Shown in pieces: positions 8,522 to 18,419 of a stretch of 64,000 nt of DNA. The notes beneath the pieces were generated by a model. That model saw only the letters and a list, made by a program, of their open reading frames with translations. It was not told where the DNA came from and did no database searches. Position 1 is the stretch's first letter. The number at the start of each line of letters is the position of its first letter. The position numbers were made by a program, and so were the translations under genes. This DNA comes from JBKDZP01 sp047971315 (GTDB taxonomy: Bacteria; Bacillota_I; Bacilli_A; RF39; UBA660), in assembly GCA_047971315.1 (NCBI GenBank), contig JBKDZP010000002.1:1-64000 (forward strand). Direction: 5' to 3'.

Positions 8522-10669
8522 ATGAATAAAGATATAATTAAAGAGATTAGTTTAGATTTAAAAATAAAAGAAAATCAAATAGAATCAGTTTTAAAATTAT
8601 TAGAAGAAGGTAATACCGTACCTTTTATAGCAAGATATCGTAAAGAGGCAACTGGAAGTTTAGATGAAGAACAAATTAGAAAGATTAATGAAGTATATGA
8701 ATATCAAGTTAATTTACTAAAAAGAAAAGAAGATGTAATCAGATTAATTGATGAAAAAGGAATGTTGACAGATGAATTAAAAAGTAAGATTATGTCTTCT
8801 CTTAAACTAATTGAAGTAGAAGATTTATATCGTCCATATAAAGAAAAACAAAAAACTAAAGCAACAGAAGCTATTAATTTAGGACTAGAACCATTAGCAA
8901 AAAAAATAATGTCTTTTCCAATTATTGGTAATTTTAATGATTTAGCAGTACCTTATATAAAAGATGGTGTTGAAAATGTTGAAAATGCAATACAACAAGC
9001 ATCATATATAATTGCAGAATGGTTAAGTGATAATGCATCTTATCGTAAAATGATTAGAATTTTTATTTACAATACAGGTGTACTTACTACAAATAAAAAG
9101 AAAAATTCAGAAGATATAAATAAAGTATATGAAATGTATTATGATTATAAAGAACCTTTAAAAAATGTTAAACCACATCGTGTACTCGCACTTAATAGAG
9201 GTGAAAAAGAAAAAATACTTAATGTTTCAATTGATATTGATATATCTAAAATTATAGAAAATTTAGAAAATAGAATTATTAAAAATTATGATTCATTTGT
9301 AGTAGATGTAGTTAAGAATGCTATATTAGATAGTTATAAAAGATTAATATTTCCAAGTATAGAAAGAGAAATAAGATCAGAATTAACTGAGAGTGCTGGA
9401 ATTGTTGCTATTGATAACTTTGGTAAAAATTTAGAAAAACTTTTACTACAACAACCAATGAAAGAAAAAATAGTTTTAGGATTTGATCCAGCTTATCGTA
9501 CAGGGTGTAAGTTAGCTGTTGTTGATTATACAGGTAAAAAATTAGATATAAAGGTAATATATCCACATGAACCTAGAAATGAAAAAGAAAAAAGTAAGCA
9601 AATTTTACTGGATTTAATTAATAAGTATAATATTGATATTATTGCAATAGGTAATGGTACTGCCTCAAGAGAAAGTGAAACTTTTGTTGCTGATGTAATA
9701 AAAGATTCTAAAAGAAAAATTGAATATATAATTGTAAGTGAAGCAGGAGCTAGTGTTTATTCAGCATCTAAGTTAGCAATTGCCGAATTTCCAGAATTAC
9801 ATGTAGAAGAAAGAAGTGCTATTAGTATTGGTAGAAGATTACAAGATCCACTTGCTGAACTTGTTAAAATAGATCCTGAAAGTATTGGAGTTGGTTTATA
9901 TCAACACGATGTAGCATCTAAAAAATTAAGTGAGTCATTAGATTTTGTCGTAAGTAAAGTAGTAAATCAAGTAGGAGTTAATATTAATACAGCTAGTTTA
10001 AGTTTGTTTAAATATGTTTCTGGTTTTACTAAAAAAAATATTGATAAGATTTTAGAGTATAGAGATTCTAAAGGGAAAATAACTTCTAGAGATGAGTTAA
10101 AAAAGAAAAAGTTATTATCCGAAAAAGTATTTGAACAAGCAATTGGATTTTTAAGAGTAGTAGATGGTGATAATATTTTAGATAGCACCGGAATTCATCC
10201 TGAAAGTTATAATATAACTAGTGAATTATTGAAATTGTTGGATTGTTCTTTAAAAGAAATTGGTAGTGAAATATTGATTAATAAACTTGAAAATATAAAT
10301 ATAGATGAGTATTCTAAAAAATTAAATACAGATAAGTATACCCTAGAAGATATAATTTTGTCTTTGAAAAAACCAAATAGAGATCCAAGAGATGAAATGC
10401 CAAAGCCAATTTTAAGAAGTGATATTCTTCATTTGGAAGATTTACAAGTTGGAATGAAATTACAAGGTACTGTTCGTAATGTAGTTGATTTTGGTGTATT
10501 TATTGATATTGGACTTAAAAATGATGGCTTAGCTCATATTTCAAAGTTGACAGATAGATATATTAAACATCCTATGGAAGTAGTAAATGTTGGTGATATA
10601 GTAGACTGTTATGTTGATGAAATATATTTAGATAAAAATAAAGTTTCATTATCTTTGTTAGAAAAATAA
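8522..10669 (+). CDS. tex: Tex-family RNA-binding transcription accessory protein
   Basis: A 715-residue protein with the full Tex architecture. It has an N-terminal helical region with TVPFIARYRKEATG (about residues 32-45), a YqgF/RuvC-like domain starting at VLGFDPAYRTGCK (about residue 319), and helix-hairpin-helix segments (NINTASLSLFKYVSGF). A C-terminal S1 RNA-binding domain covers about residues 645-712 (GMKLQGTVRNVVDFGVFIDIG). Tex proteins bind nucleic acid and are linked to transcription fidelity and stress, but the exact role in Firmicutes is unsettled. AGGAG precedes ATG 8522. Monocistronic. Confidence 0.95.
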   Translation: MNKDIIKEISLDLKIKENQIESVLKLLEEGNTVPFIARYRKEATGSLDEEQIRKINEVYEYQVNLLKRKEDVIRLIDEKGMLTDELKSKIMSSLKLIEVEDLYRPYKEKQKTKATEAINLGLEPLAKKIMSFPIIGNFNDLAVPYIKDGVENVENAIQQASYIIAEWLSDNASYRKMIRIFIYNTGVLTTNKKKNSEDINKVYEMYYDYKEPLKNVKPHRVLALNRGEKEKILNVSIDIDISKIIENLENRIIKNYDSFVVDVVKNAILDSYKRLIFPSIEREIRSELTESAGIVAIDNFGKNLEKLLLQQPMKEKIVLGFDPAYRTGCKLAVVDYTGKKLDIKVIYPHEPRNEKEKSKQILLDLINKYNIDIIAIGNGTASRESETFVADVIKDSKRKIEYIIVSEAGASVYSASKLAIAEFPELHVEERSAISIGRRLQDPLAELVKIDPESIGVGLYQHDVASKKLSESLDFVVSKVVNQVGVNINTASLSLFKYVSGFTKKNIDKILEYRDSKGKITSRDELKKKKLLSEKVFEQAIGFLRVVDGDNILDSTGIHPESYNITSELLKLLDCSLKEIGSEILINKLENINIDEYSKKLNTDKYTLEDIILSLKKPNRDPRDEMPKPILRSDILHLEDLQVGMKLQGTVRNVVDFGVFIDIGLKNDGLAHISKLTDRYIKHPMEVVNVGDIVDCYVDEIYLDKNKVSLSLLEK

Positions 10670-10836
10670 ACTTAAAAATATTAATAGTGTTAGATTTCAT
10701 GTTTAATTGATACCTAATTTTGTATTTAATAAAATTTATTTTTGATAGTTGGCTCAATTATTTTGTAAAAAAAAAATTTTTTGTCTAGATTTCACAACTT
10801 AAAATTTAAACAATGTTTATAATTTATAAAAATATT

Positions 10837-10865
10837 AAAAACTTAATCTTTTAGATTAAGTTTTT
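10837..10865. terminator. Bidirectional terminator between tex and the radical SAM gene
   Basis: A perfect 13-base inverted repeat (10837-10849 with 10853-10865) rich in A on the left and T on the right. It can serve both converging genes. Confidence 0.75.
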
Positions 10866-10913
10866 GTTATATAAAGTTGCTTTCTAAAGAAATAAGAATA
10901 AAATTATTATTGT

Positions 10914-11840
10914 TTAAATGTTTATTCCTTGATAACTATTTCTTCTAACCATTTCTTTATCAATATCATTAATTATACTAACTTTTTTGATTAACCAGTT
11001 TGGTTCAATTAAATCAGATACTTTTGGATCACCTGTAATTCTATGTATTACAATATCATCTCTTAATAATTCTAATTGATCACAAACTATATCAATATAT
11101 TGTTCTTTAGAAAGTAAACTAAAAGGTTTTTCATTATATATTTGATATAATTTAGTATCTTTTAAGATGGATAACATATGAATCTTTATCCCTTGAATAT
11201 CTAATTTATTAATATACTCTACAGTATCTATCATCATTTCTTTAGTTTCAAAGGGAAGTCCATTGATAATGTGAACGACGATATTAATATTTCTTTTTCT
11301 TAATTCAAAAACACATTCTTCAAAACATTGTAAACTATGACATCTATTAATAAAATTAGAAGTAGACTCATGTATAGTTTGAAGACCTAGTTCAATTGTT
11401 AAAAAAGTTTTAGTATTTAATTGGCTTAAGTAATCATAAATTTCTTTAGTAAATGCATCAGGCCTAGTCGCAATTGATAAACCAATAACATTATCTAAGT
11501 TCATTATAGTTTCATATTTTTCTTTCAAAATATGAAGTGGAGCATAAGTATTTGTATTTGCTTGAAAATAGCCAATGTATTTAGCTTGTGGCCATTTTTT
11601 CAACATCATATTTTTTACTGAATTAAATTGAGTAATTAAATCATCTGATTTTTCACCACCATATTCACCACTACCTAATTTAGAACAATATATACAACCA
11701 CCAAATCCTGATTTACCATCTTTATTAGGACATGTAAAACCAGTATTTAAACTTACTTTAAATACTTTAGAATTGAATTTTTCTTTATAATAATAGTCAA
11801 GTGTATGATATCTTTTATTGTTATATGAATATTTAAACAT
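10914..11840 (-). CDS. TIGR01212-family radical SAM protein (YtqA/YhcC-like)
   Basis: A 308-residue radical SAM enzyme. The N-terminus shows the family's unusual Fe-S cluster spacing: Cys37 in TGFTCPNKDG, then GGC(49)IYC(52). Downstream features typical of the family are YFQANTNTYAP and GLSIATRPD, ELGLQTIHE and HIINGLPFET. Members bind a 4Fe-4S cluster and cleave S-adenosylmethionine; the substrate is not established. The length fits the family. It is reverse strand and monocistronic, with AGGAAG before the ATG, and converges with tex. Confidence 0.9.
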   Translation of the reverse strand: MFKYSYNNKRYHTLDYYYKEKFNSKVFKVSLNTGFTCPNKDGKSGFGGCIYCSKLGSGEYGGEKSDDLITQFNSVKNMMLKKWPQAKYIGYFQANTNTYAPLHILKEKYETIMNLDNVIGLSIATRPDAFTKEIYDYLSQLNTKTFLTIELGLQTIHESTSNFINRCHSLQCFEECVFELRKRNINIVVHIINGLPFETKEMMIDTVEYINKLDIQGIKIHMLSILKDTKLYQIYNEKPFSLLSKEQYIDIVCDQLELLRDDIVIHRITGDPKVSDLIEPNWLIKKVSIINDIDKEMVRRNSYQGINI

Positions 11841-11962
11841 GTAATCACTTCCTAATTAATTATAACAATAAAAATGTTAAATTGTGAAAAAATAATGAAA
11901 TTTATTAAAAAATGTTTATAATTCAATGTTTATTTGCTATAATTGTTATGGAGGTAAGGAAA

Positions 11963-13426
11963 ATGAAAAAAAATAGTTTATTGAAAGCTATAGGTATTGT
12001 ATTTGCAGTGTATGTAGTTTTAAGTTGGATTATTCCAACAGGATATTTTTCAAGTGGTGAGTTTGCTACAGATGCAACAGATCCAGTTGGACTTATTGAT
12101 TTGATAAAATATCCAGTTATTACATTTACTAGTTCAGTATTTGTTTTAACAGCACTAAATTTATTAATTATTGGAGGATTATATGGAGTTTTAAATAAAA
12201 CTGGTGCATATACTAAAATAATTGATGGAATAGTAAAAAAATTCAAAGGAAAAGAAAAAAAATTCTTAATAATATCAATTATGGTATTTGCTATTTTAGC
12301 ATCGTTAACAGGATTAACTACACCATTATTTGTATTAGTTCCATTTTTTGCAGCAATATTACTATTATTAGGATTTAATGGTGTTGTTACATTACTAGGA
12401 ACTGCTGGAGCAATTTTAGTTGGTAATATGGCTTCAACATTTGGATTTAATATTAATGGATATATTACATACTTTTTATCAGTAGGTATGAATGATTCAT
12501 TGTTATATCGTTTTATTTTCTTAATAATTACTTTAGTTTTATATACATTTGTTGTATTAAAAATTACAGATTCTAAAGAAGGTAAGGTTAGTAAAACTAA
12601 AAAAACTAGTAAAAAACCAACTAAGAAAGAGGAAAAAAATACTGATGTATTAGTAATACCTTTTTATACACCAACTACTAGTTCTAATAAAAAAAGTGTA
12701 AAACCAATAATTATAATTGGCGTATTAGCAATGATTTATATATTAGTAGGTATGTACAATTGGTCAATAGGACTTAACGTAACATTCTTCGATGATATAT
12801 ATGAATCAATAATGAGTTTTGAAATAGGCGGATATACAATTTTTGCAAATATAATTGGTACTGTTGATCCAATCGGATATTTGTCAAATTATGATTTAGC
12901 AGTAATTTTATTATTTGTTACAGGAGTAATTACTCTTATTTATAAAATAAGTTTAAAAGATGCTGTTAATGCATTTGTTGATGGTGTTAAGAAAATGGTA
13001 CCAGTCGCTTGTTATGCAGTTGCTGCTTGTATTATATTCTTACTTATGAATTCATCATCTTCAGGATATACAATTTTTGCAACAATTTCTAATTTCTTTT
13101 TAGAATTAACAGATGGATTTAATGCAATTACAATGGGTATTGTTTCAGCTATTGGAGGATTATTCTATAATGATTTTCCATATATGTTAAATGCATTATA
13201 TAGTAAATTTTCAGTTTCATATACAGAGTTTACTTTAATAGGTATGATTGGTCAAACAATGCATGGATTAGTTATGTTAATTGCTCCAACAAGTATTATT
13301 TTAGTTGCAGGATTAACTTATTTAAATGTTTCTTATAAAGAATGGTTTAAAACTATTTGGAAATATTTATTATATGCATTAGGTACTATAGTATTTATAA
13401 TAGTTATAATGCTTATATTCGCATAA
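11963..13426 (+). CDS. Polytopic membrane transporter, YfcC-like
   Basis: A 487-residue membrane protein with about 12 hydrophobic helices split by a cytoplasmic Lys/Thr-rich loop (about residues 205-245). The first helix ends with WIIPTGYFSSG, as in YfcC-like carriers. The C-terminal half has the re-entrant-like segment QTMHGLVMLIAPTSIILVAG, also typical of YfcC/DcuC-type carriers. Substrates could be dicarboxylates or basic amino acids; the sequence does not decide. An earlier in-frame start (11912) is rejected because GGAGG at 11950-11954 fits ATG 11963. Monocistronic with a terminator. Confidence 0.65.
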   Translation: MKKNSLLKAIGIVFAVYVVLSWIIPTGYFSSGEFATDATDPVGLIDLIKYPVITFTSSVFVLTALNLLIIGGLYGVLNKTGAYTKIIDGIVKKFKGKEKKFLIISIMVFAILASLTGLTTPLFVLVPFFAAILLLLGFNGVVTLLGTAGAILVGNMASTFGFNINGYITYFLSVGMNDSLLYRFIFLIITLVLYTFVVLKITDSKEGKVSKTKKTSKKPTKKEEKNTDVLVIPFYTPTTSSNKKSVKPIIIIGVLAMIYILVGMYNWSIGLNVTFFDDIYESIMSFEIGGYTIFANIIGTVDPIGYLSNYDLAVILLFVTGVITLIYKISLKDAVNAFVDGVKKMVPVACYAVAACIIFLLMNSSSSGYTIFATISNFFLELTDGFNAITMGIVSAIGGLFYNDFPYMLNALYSKFSVSYTEFTLIGMIGQTMHGLVMLIAPTSIILVAGLTYLNVSYKEWFKTIWKYLLYALGTIVFIIVIMLIFA

Positions 13427-13433
13427 TTTATTT

Positions 13434-13460
13434 AAAAGATTACATTTAGTAATCTTTTTT
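13434..13460 (+). terminator. Rho-independent terminator
   Basis: AAAAGATTAC pairs with GTAATCTTTT around ATTTA, followed by T residues. Confidence 0.8.
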
Positions 13461-13745
13461 ATTCTTATATTTTATACGAAATTAAACATTTTTATTGATT
13501 AATGATAGATGCAATACATAATTAAATTGTAGATGAGTAATAATGAAAATTATTTAGTTGAGGAGAAATATGATATTTTTTTTTTGATGTTAGTTGTATG
13601 AAATGTGTAATAATGCAGAAAAAATATAGTCATGAAAAATATAAACAAAAGATAAGTTTAAGTTTAAAATATTGTATTTTTAATTTAGAATTAGTCTTTT
13701 TATTTTAGTTAATTTATGGTATATTTTATATAGGAATAAAAAAAT
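13461..13745. other. Intergenic region without a recognisable gene
   Basis: Nearly 300 AT-rich bases. A GAGGAG followed by ATG near 13570 opens only a few codons before TGA, so any former gene is decayed. Nothing else is supported. Confidence 0.4.
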
Positions 13746-13760
13746 ATAGGGGAGTGACTT

Positions 13761-14444
13761 ATGGACACTAATTTTTATGTAGCCATTTTAAATAATCATA
13801 GTAAGTCACTTACTAAAGCATCAAGTGAAATAGATAAATTGACTAATTTAATTTATAAACTTGAATCTGAGTTCTCAGTAAAATATGAAAATTATCATAA
13901 GCAATTAGACTTATATTATAAAAAAGTAGAAATTGTAGGAAAAGATGGAAATTTAGAACAAGCAAAATTTTATAATCAAACTCTATATTTTTATGAATTT
14001 AAAAATTATGATATAAATAGATCTAAGTTAGATTTAAAAATTAAAAATTTAAATAATTATATTTCAAGATGTAATTATTATAAAGAATTTATAACAAGTT
14101 ATAAAAAAAATGATTTAATAGAAGCTAATCATTTTTATAGAATATTTATTGATACTATACAATTAGAAGTATTAATGAGAATTGATTGTGAAATAAATAA
14201 TATAACTAACAAACTACAATATCATAGTGCTTTAAGTAGGGTTGTATTATTAATAAATAAATATGAAAGTATGTTATTAACAAAAAATGAAATTATAGAA
14301 ATTAATATCAAAATAAATAATTTAAAAACAAAAAAAATTGAATTTAAAACAATGTTTAATAATGAAAAATTTGATTTAAAAATAGATTTGGAATTTAGTA
14401 ATTATGATCCATTTAAAGTAATAGAAGAAGTTTATAAAAAATGA
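13761..14444 (+). CDS. Unknown coiled-coil protein, 227 residues
   Basis: No family recognised. The predicted protein is soluble and mostly helical, with heptad-like Leu/Ile/Lys patterns through most of its length (for example residues 20-60 and 175-200). There is no signal peptide. GGGGAGTG precedes the ATG. It ends with TGA, showing TGA works as a stop here. It lies 8 bases before the YgjP-like gene and 0.65 kb before the M23 peptidase, so the three probably form one operon. Confidence 0.8.
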   Translation: MDTNFYVAILNNHSKSLTKASSEIDKLTNLIYKLESEFSVKYENYHKQLDLYYKKVEIVGKDGNLEQAKFYNQTLYFYEFKNYDINRSKLDLKIKNLNNYISRCNYYKEFITSYKKNDLIEANHFYRIFIDTIQLEVLMRIDCEINNITNKLQYHSALSRVVLLINKYESMLLTKNEIIEINIKINNLKTKKIEFKTMFNNEKFDLKIDLEFSNYDPFKVIEEVYKK

Positions 14445-14452
14445 GGTAATGT

Positions 14453-15085
14453 ATGAAATACAAAATAAACAATATAGAATATGACGTTGAAATTGTAAGG
14501 AAAAGCAATAAAAATACCTATATTAGAGTTAAAGATGATTTAATTATAACAGTTACAACTAATTATTTTGTATCTAAAATACAAATACTAAAATTATTAA
14601 AAGAAAATGAATTATTTTTAAAAAAAGCACTAAGTAAAAGAAAAAATAATATTGAAAAAGAATATTTATTTTACTTTTTAGGAAAAAAATATGATATAAT
14701 TATTATGCCAATAAATGATATAGACATAATAGAGGATAGAATTTATATATCAAGTAAAGATAACTTAAATAAATGGTTAAAAAAACAAACAGAAACTATA
14801 TTTAAAGAAAGAATTGATTTTTGGTATAATAATTTTGAAGAAAATATTCCTTATCCAATAATGAAAATTAGAGATATGAAAACAAGATGGGGAGTATGTA
14901 ATCGTAAAAATAATTCAATTACCATAAATTTTCAATTAATAAAATATGATATAAAATATATAGATTATGTAGTTATACATGAATTATCACATTTTATTCA
15001 TTTTGATCATTCTAAAAATTTTTGGAATTTAGTAATAAAATATTGTCCAAATTATAAAAAAATAAGAAAAGAACTAAAAAATTAA
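14453..15085 (+). CDS. YgjP-like metal-dependent hydrolase (M48-type DUF45)
   Basis: A 210-residue protein of the YgjP/DUF45 family. It has the zinc motif HELSHFIHFDH at about residues 178-188, with a downstream Trp/Asn pair, preceded by the family signature MKTRWGVCN. Members are predicted zinc metallohydrolases. The fold resembles gluzincin proteases, and UTP pyrophosphatase activity has been reported for one homologue. It starts 8 bases after the coiled-coil gene behind GAGGTAATGT. No membrane segment. Confidence 0.85.
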   Translation: MKYKINNIEYDVEIVRKSNKNTYIRVKDDLIITVTTNYFVSKIQILKLLKENELFLKKALSKRKNNIEKEYLFYFLGKKYDIIIMPINDIDIIEDRIYISSKDNLNKWLKKQTETIFKERIDFWYNNFEENIPYPIMKIRDMKTRWGVCNRKNNSITINFQLIKYDIKYIDYVVIHELSHFIHFDHSKNFWNLVIKYCPNYKKIRKELKN

Positions 15086-15097
15086 GAAGGTGTTATA

Positions 15098-16300
15098 TTG
15101 AAAAAGTTTGCTAATGTATTATTATTAATTGTATTTTTGTTTCCTTATTTAACCCCTATACAAGTAAAAGGAAAAACATTACAGGATTTAAAAGATGAAC
15201 TTGAACAACAACAAATTGAACTAAATGAAAATCAAATTCAAAAAGAACTAACTGAACAGCAAATTATTAATATTAATTCGAAAATAAAAAATGTTGAAGC
15301 TCAAATTAATCAAACTTATAGTGACATAGAAACATTAAACAATGAAATAGTTACATTAAATAATCAAATTGAACAAAAAAATAAAGAAATAAAGGAATTA
15401 CTTAGATATATGCAAGTGTCTTCTGGGCAATCAGCATATTTAGAGTATATATTTGGAGCAACAAGCTTTACAGATTTTATTTATAGAGTTGCTGTTTCAG
15501 AACAATTAAGTGAATATAATAATAAACTAATTGATGAATTTAATAAAATGATTGAAGCAAATGAAACAAAACAAAAAGAAATTGAAAATAAAAGAGTAGA
15601 ATTAGGTGCTCAACAAGTTGAATTAGCTACTCAAAAAAGTCAACTAGGAACAGACTTGGAAAGCTTGACTTCTACTAGTATTGATATAGAAGATGAAATT
15701 GAATATCAAAAGGAGATTATTCAACTTTATGTTGATAAGGGATGTAGTGATAATGAAAATATTGCGACATGTGGTAGAAAGACATTGCCAGCTGGAACTG
15801 CATTTTTTAGACCATTACAAAGTGGTTATATAACTAGTGAATGGGGTTATCGTAATTTTGCTGGAAATAGTTGGCATGAAGGAATTGATCAAGGTTCTAA
15901 ATCAACAGCAGATCCAATATATGCAGTAGCAAGTGGAATGGTTGCAACTATATTTGTTAGAAATTCATGTGGTGGAAACATGGTTGTAGTTCATCATAAT
16001 GTAAATGGAAAAAATTATACAAGTGTCTATGCCCATTTAAAAACAATTACTGTAACTAGTGGTCAAACCGTTAATAAGAATACTCAAATTGGTACTATGG
16101 GTGGTGGTTCAGATACTCAAAGTTATGATAAATGTACTTACGGACAACATCTTCATTTAACGATTGCAACAGGATTATATGGTATTGATTATAGCCGTTG
16201 GTCTGATATGAATTATATATATTCTATTAATCCTAGATCAGTAATTAATTATCCATCTGGAACATATAATCCTTGGGATGATAGATTGACAGCATATTAA
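15098..16300 (+). CDS. Secreted coiled-coil M23 peptidase (EnvC/NlpD-like)
   Basis: A 400-residue exported murein hydrolase. The N-terminal hydrophobic segment (residues 3-25) is a signal peptide or anchor. Residues 28-205 form long coiled coils rich in Gln and Glu. The C-terminal M23 (LytM) domain starts near residue 240 and has the zinc ligands HEGID and HLH (GQHLHLTI), so it looks active. Such proteins cleave peptidoglycan cross-bridges or activate amidases in cell separation. The start is TTG at 15098 behind AAGGTG, 12 bases after the YgjP-like stop. Two extra Cys pairs (CSDNENIATC and the CGG/KCTYG pair) may form disulfides. Confidence 0.9.
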   Translation: MKKFANVLLLIVFLFPYLTPIQVKGKTLQDLKDELEQQQIELNENQIQKELTEQQIININSKIKNVEAQINQTYSDIETLNNEIVTLNNQIEQKNKEIKELLRYMQVSSGQSAYLEYIFGATSFTDFIYRVAVSEQLSEYNNKLIDEFNKMIEANETKQKEIENKRVELGAQQVELATQKSQLGTDLESLTSTSIDIEDEIEYQKEIIQLYVDKGCSDNENIATCGRKTLPAGTAFFRPLQSGYITSEWGYRNFAGNSWHEGIDQGSKSTADPIYAVASGMVATIFVRNSCGGNMVVVHHNVNGKNYTSVYAHLKTITVTSGQTVNKNTQIGTMGGGSDTQSYDKCTYGQHLHLTIATGLYGIDYSRWSDMNYIYSINPRSVINYPSGTYNPWDDRLTAY

Positions 16301-16359
16301 AAGTTACTTTATCAAATAGTGTTGGTGAAGTCAATACTTAGATAAATGAGTACAAGAAT

Positions 16360-16387
16360 AGGGAGTTCATAAAGAATTCTCTTTTTT
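16360..16387 (+). terminator. Terminator of the M23 peptidase operon
   Basis: AGGGAGTTC pairs with GAATTCTCT (with G-T pairs) and is followed by a T-run. Confidence 0.7.
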
Positions 16388-16573
16388 GATATAATTTTAT
16401 AGGATTCAATAATCCCTTTATTTATATTTTTCTCATTTTAAAATGTTTAAAAAATTTTTTTTATAAAGAAAAAAAGAATGAGTAAAATTGTAAAAATTTT
16501 AATAAGTGAAAATAGAAAATTGAAATTTAAGTGAAATTAGTGTTATACTAAAAATAAAGATAGGAGAAGTAAA

Positions 16574-16711
16574 ATGAAGTATACAAATTTTAAACAACAA
16601 GGTTTTACATTAATAGAGTTATTAGCAGTTATAGTAATATTGAGCCTTTCAACCAGACTGTGTCTGACACGGTTAGTTTTCATGGCTAATGAAAATCAAG
16701 AGGGAATTTAG
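16574..16711 (+). pseudogene. Truncated type IV pilin-like gene (N-terminal stub)
   Basis: The frame begins MKYTNFKQQGFTLIELLAVI and continues VIL, then abruptly changes to an unrelated tail (SLSTRLCLTRLVF) and stops after 45 codons. The leader region and the first 22 or so codons are nearly the same DNA as the intact pilin/C-type-lectin gene at 51480, including GATAGGAG before the ATG. Similarity ends at 16641, so this is the left end of a copied gene joined to foreign DNA. It keeps the prepilin cleavage motif GFTLIE but has no pilin body. It could act as a donor of homology, but expression as a product is unlikely. Confidence 0.75.
16657..16697. repeat. Two adjacent small hairpins of atypical composition
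   Basis: ACTGTG (16657-16662) pairs with CACGGT (16668-16673) around TCTGA. Then TTTTCAT (16677-16683) pairs with ATGAAAA (16689-16695) around GGCTA. The 16642-16675 stretch is clearly richer in G+C than its surroundings and begins exactly where the pilin homology ends. It may be the end of a mobile element, but no element was identified. Confidence 0.4.
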
Positions 16712-16869
16712 AAAAGATAATTAAATAAAAAAAATGTAACGTCTAAACAAGAAATATATTATTTCAAAGGTATTGATGTCTACTAAACAGTATACCATCA
16801 CAATAATCCTTTTTTATTTGCAATTTAATTTAATTTTTCGTATAATTATTATTAGTTAGGATGATTTAT

Positions 16870-18396
16870 ATGGAAAACTCTAGAATAAAAAATTCAATTA
16901 GAAATTCAAGTGTTTCTTTAATAACACAAATATTAACGGTTTTAATTAATTTTATTGTTAAAACTGTATTTATTAAGATGCTAAGTAATGAATATTTAGG
17001 TATAAATGGATTGTTTTCCAATATAATTACAATGCTATCATTAGCTGATTTAGGTATTGGCATGGCTATACCATACAGTTTATATGAACCATTAGCTAAA
17101 AATGATAAGAAAAGAATAAAAATATTAATGAAATTTTATTCTAAAATTTATAATATTATTGGAATAGTTGTATTATTAATTGGTTTATCATTAATACCAT
17201 TTTTAGAATTTTTAATCAAAGATATTCCAGATATTAGTCATTTAGGATTTATTTATTCTTTATTTGTTTTACATTCAGCTTCTAGTTATTTCTTTATTTA
17301 TAAAAAGTTTTTGGTAGATAGTGATCAATTAAGTTATATTACATCTAGAATTGTTTTTATATTTTCAACAATACTTTCTGTTGTTCAAATAATTATTTTA
17401 TTATTATTTAAAAATTATATTTTATTTTTATTTGCTAGCGTAGTATTTGTTGTATTACAAAATTTGGTTATTTCTAGTAAAGTTAATAAGATGTATCCAT
17501 ATATTAAAGATAAAGAAGAAGGCAATTTAAATAAAGAAGATGTTAAAGATATTACTAAAAATGTTTCATCATTATTTATTTATAAGGTGGGTACAGTTAT
17601 TACTAATGGTACCGACAATATTGTTATTTCTAAGTTTATAGGACTTATTGCTGTTGGATTTTATTCTAATTATTTATTAATTATTAATTCATTAAATAAT
17701 ATAGTAAATCAAATATTTAATTCAATTACTTCTAGTATAGGTAATTTGGTTGTGACTACAAATTCAAAAAGAAGTTATAGAATTTATGAAAACTTGAATT
17801 TTTTTAGTTTTTGGTTATATGGTTTATGTTCAATTTGTATAATGGTGATGATCAATCCATTTATTAGTTTATGGATAGGTAGTGAATATACTTTAGGTAT
17901 TGAAGTTGTATTTTTACTAGCATCAAATTTATATACAATGGGTATGCAAAATGTGACAAATTCGTTTAGAAATTCATATGGACTTTTTTATATTGCAAGA
18001 TTTAGACCAGTAATTATGGTCATAATAAATATTGTTGTATCAATTCTTTTAGTACAATTTATTGGTATAGCCGGAGTAATTATTGGAACTATATTTAGTA
18101 GATTAGTTACAACTACCTGGTTAGATCCATATATTGTACATAATCATGGATTTAAAATTTCTCCAAAAAAATATTATTTAAAATATAGTTTATATTTATT
18201 AGTTTTTATACTTACAAATTGGATTGTTTACTTTGTAACTTCAAAGATTATTATTTCTAATATATTTATGTGGATATTAGTTGGTATAATTTCAGTTGCT
18301 TTAGTAAATATTATATTTTTATTGATATTTTTTAAAACTTCAGAATTCAAATATTTTTATAATAAAATTATTAGTAAATTTCGACAATTTAAATAA
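16870..18396 (+). CDS. Polysaccharide/oligosaccharide flippase (Wzx-like, MOP superfamily)
   Basis: A 508-residue membrane protein with about 12-14 hydrophobic helices. The N-terminus (SSVSLITQILTVLINFI, then FIKMLSNEYLGINGLFSNII) is typical of O-antigen/teichoic-acid flippases in the MOP superfamily, which move lipid-linked saccharides across the membrane. No glycosyltransferases are adjacent, so the cargo is unknown. Two ATGs are possible (16861 and 16870). AGG at 16858-16860 leaves no spacer for the first and nine bases for the second, so 16870 is preferred. The last 15 residues are basic. Confidence 0.8.
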   Translation: MENSRIKNSIRNSSVSLITQILTVLINFIVKTVFIKMLSNEYLGINGLFSNIITMLSLADLGIGMAIPYSLYEPLAKNDKKRIKILMKFYSKIYNIIGIVVLLIGLSLIPFLEFLIKDIPDISHLGFIYSLFVLHSASSYFFIYKKFLVDSDQLSYITSRIVFIFSTILSVVQIIILLLFKNYILFLFASVVFVVLQNLVISSKVNKMYPYIKDKEEGNLNKEDVKDITKNVSSLFIYKVGTVITNGTDNIVISKFIGLIAVGFYSNYLLIINSLNNIVNQIFNSITSSIGNLVVTTNSKRSYRIYENLNFFSFWLYGLCSICIMVMINPFISLWIGSEYTLGIEVVFLLASNLYTMGMQNVTNSFRNSYGLFYIARFRPVIMVIINIVVSILLVQFIGIAGVIIGTIFSRLVTTTWLDPYIVHNHGFKISPKKYYLKYSLYLLVFILTNWIVYFVTSKIIISNIFMWILVGIISVALVNIIFLLIFFKTSEFKYFYNKIISKFRQFK

Positions 18397-18419
18397 AATA
18401 AAATGGTATATTAATATAG

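Noticed and set aside
15098..16300. SpoIIQ-like function for the M23 protein
   Set aside because: The long Gln/Glu coiled coil and intact HxxxD/HLH sites fit EnvC-like cell-separation hydrolases better, and no spoIIQ context is present.
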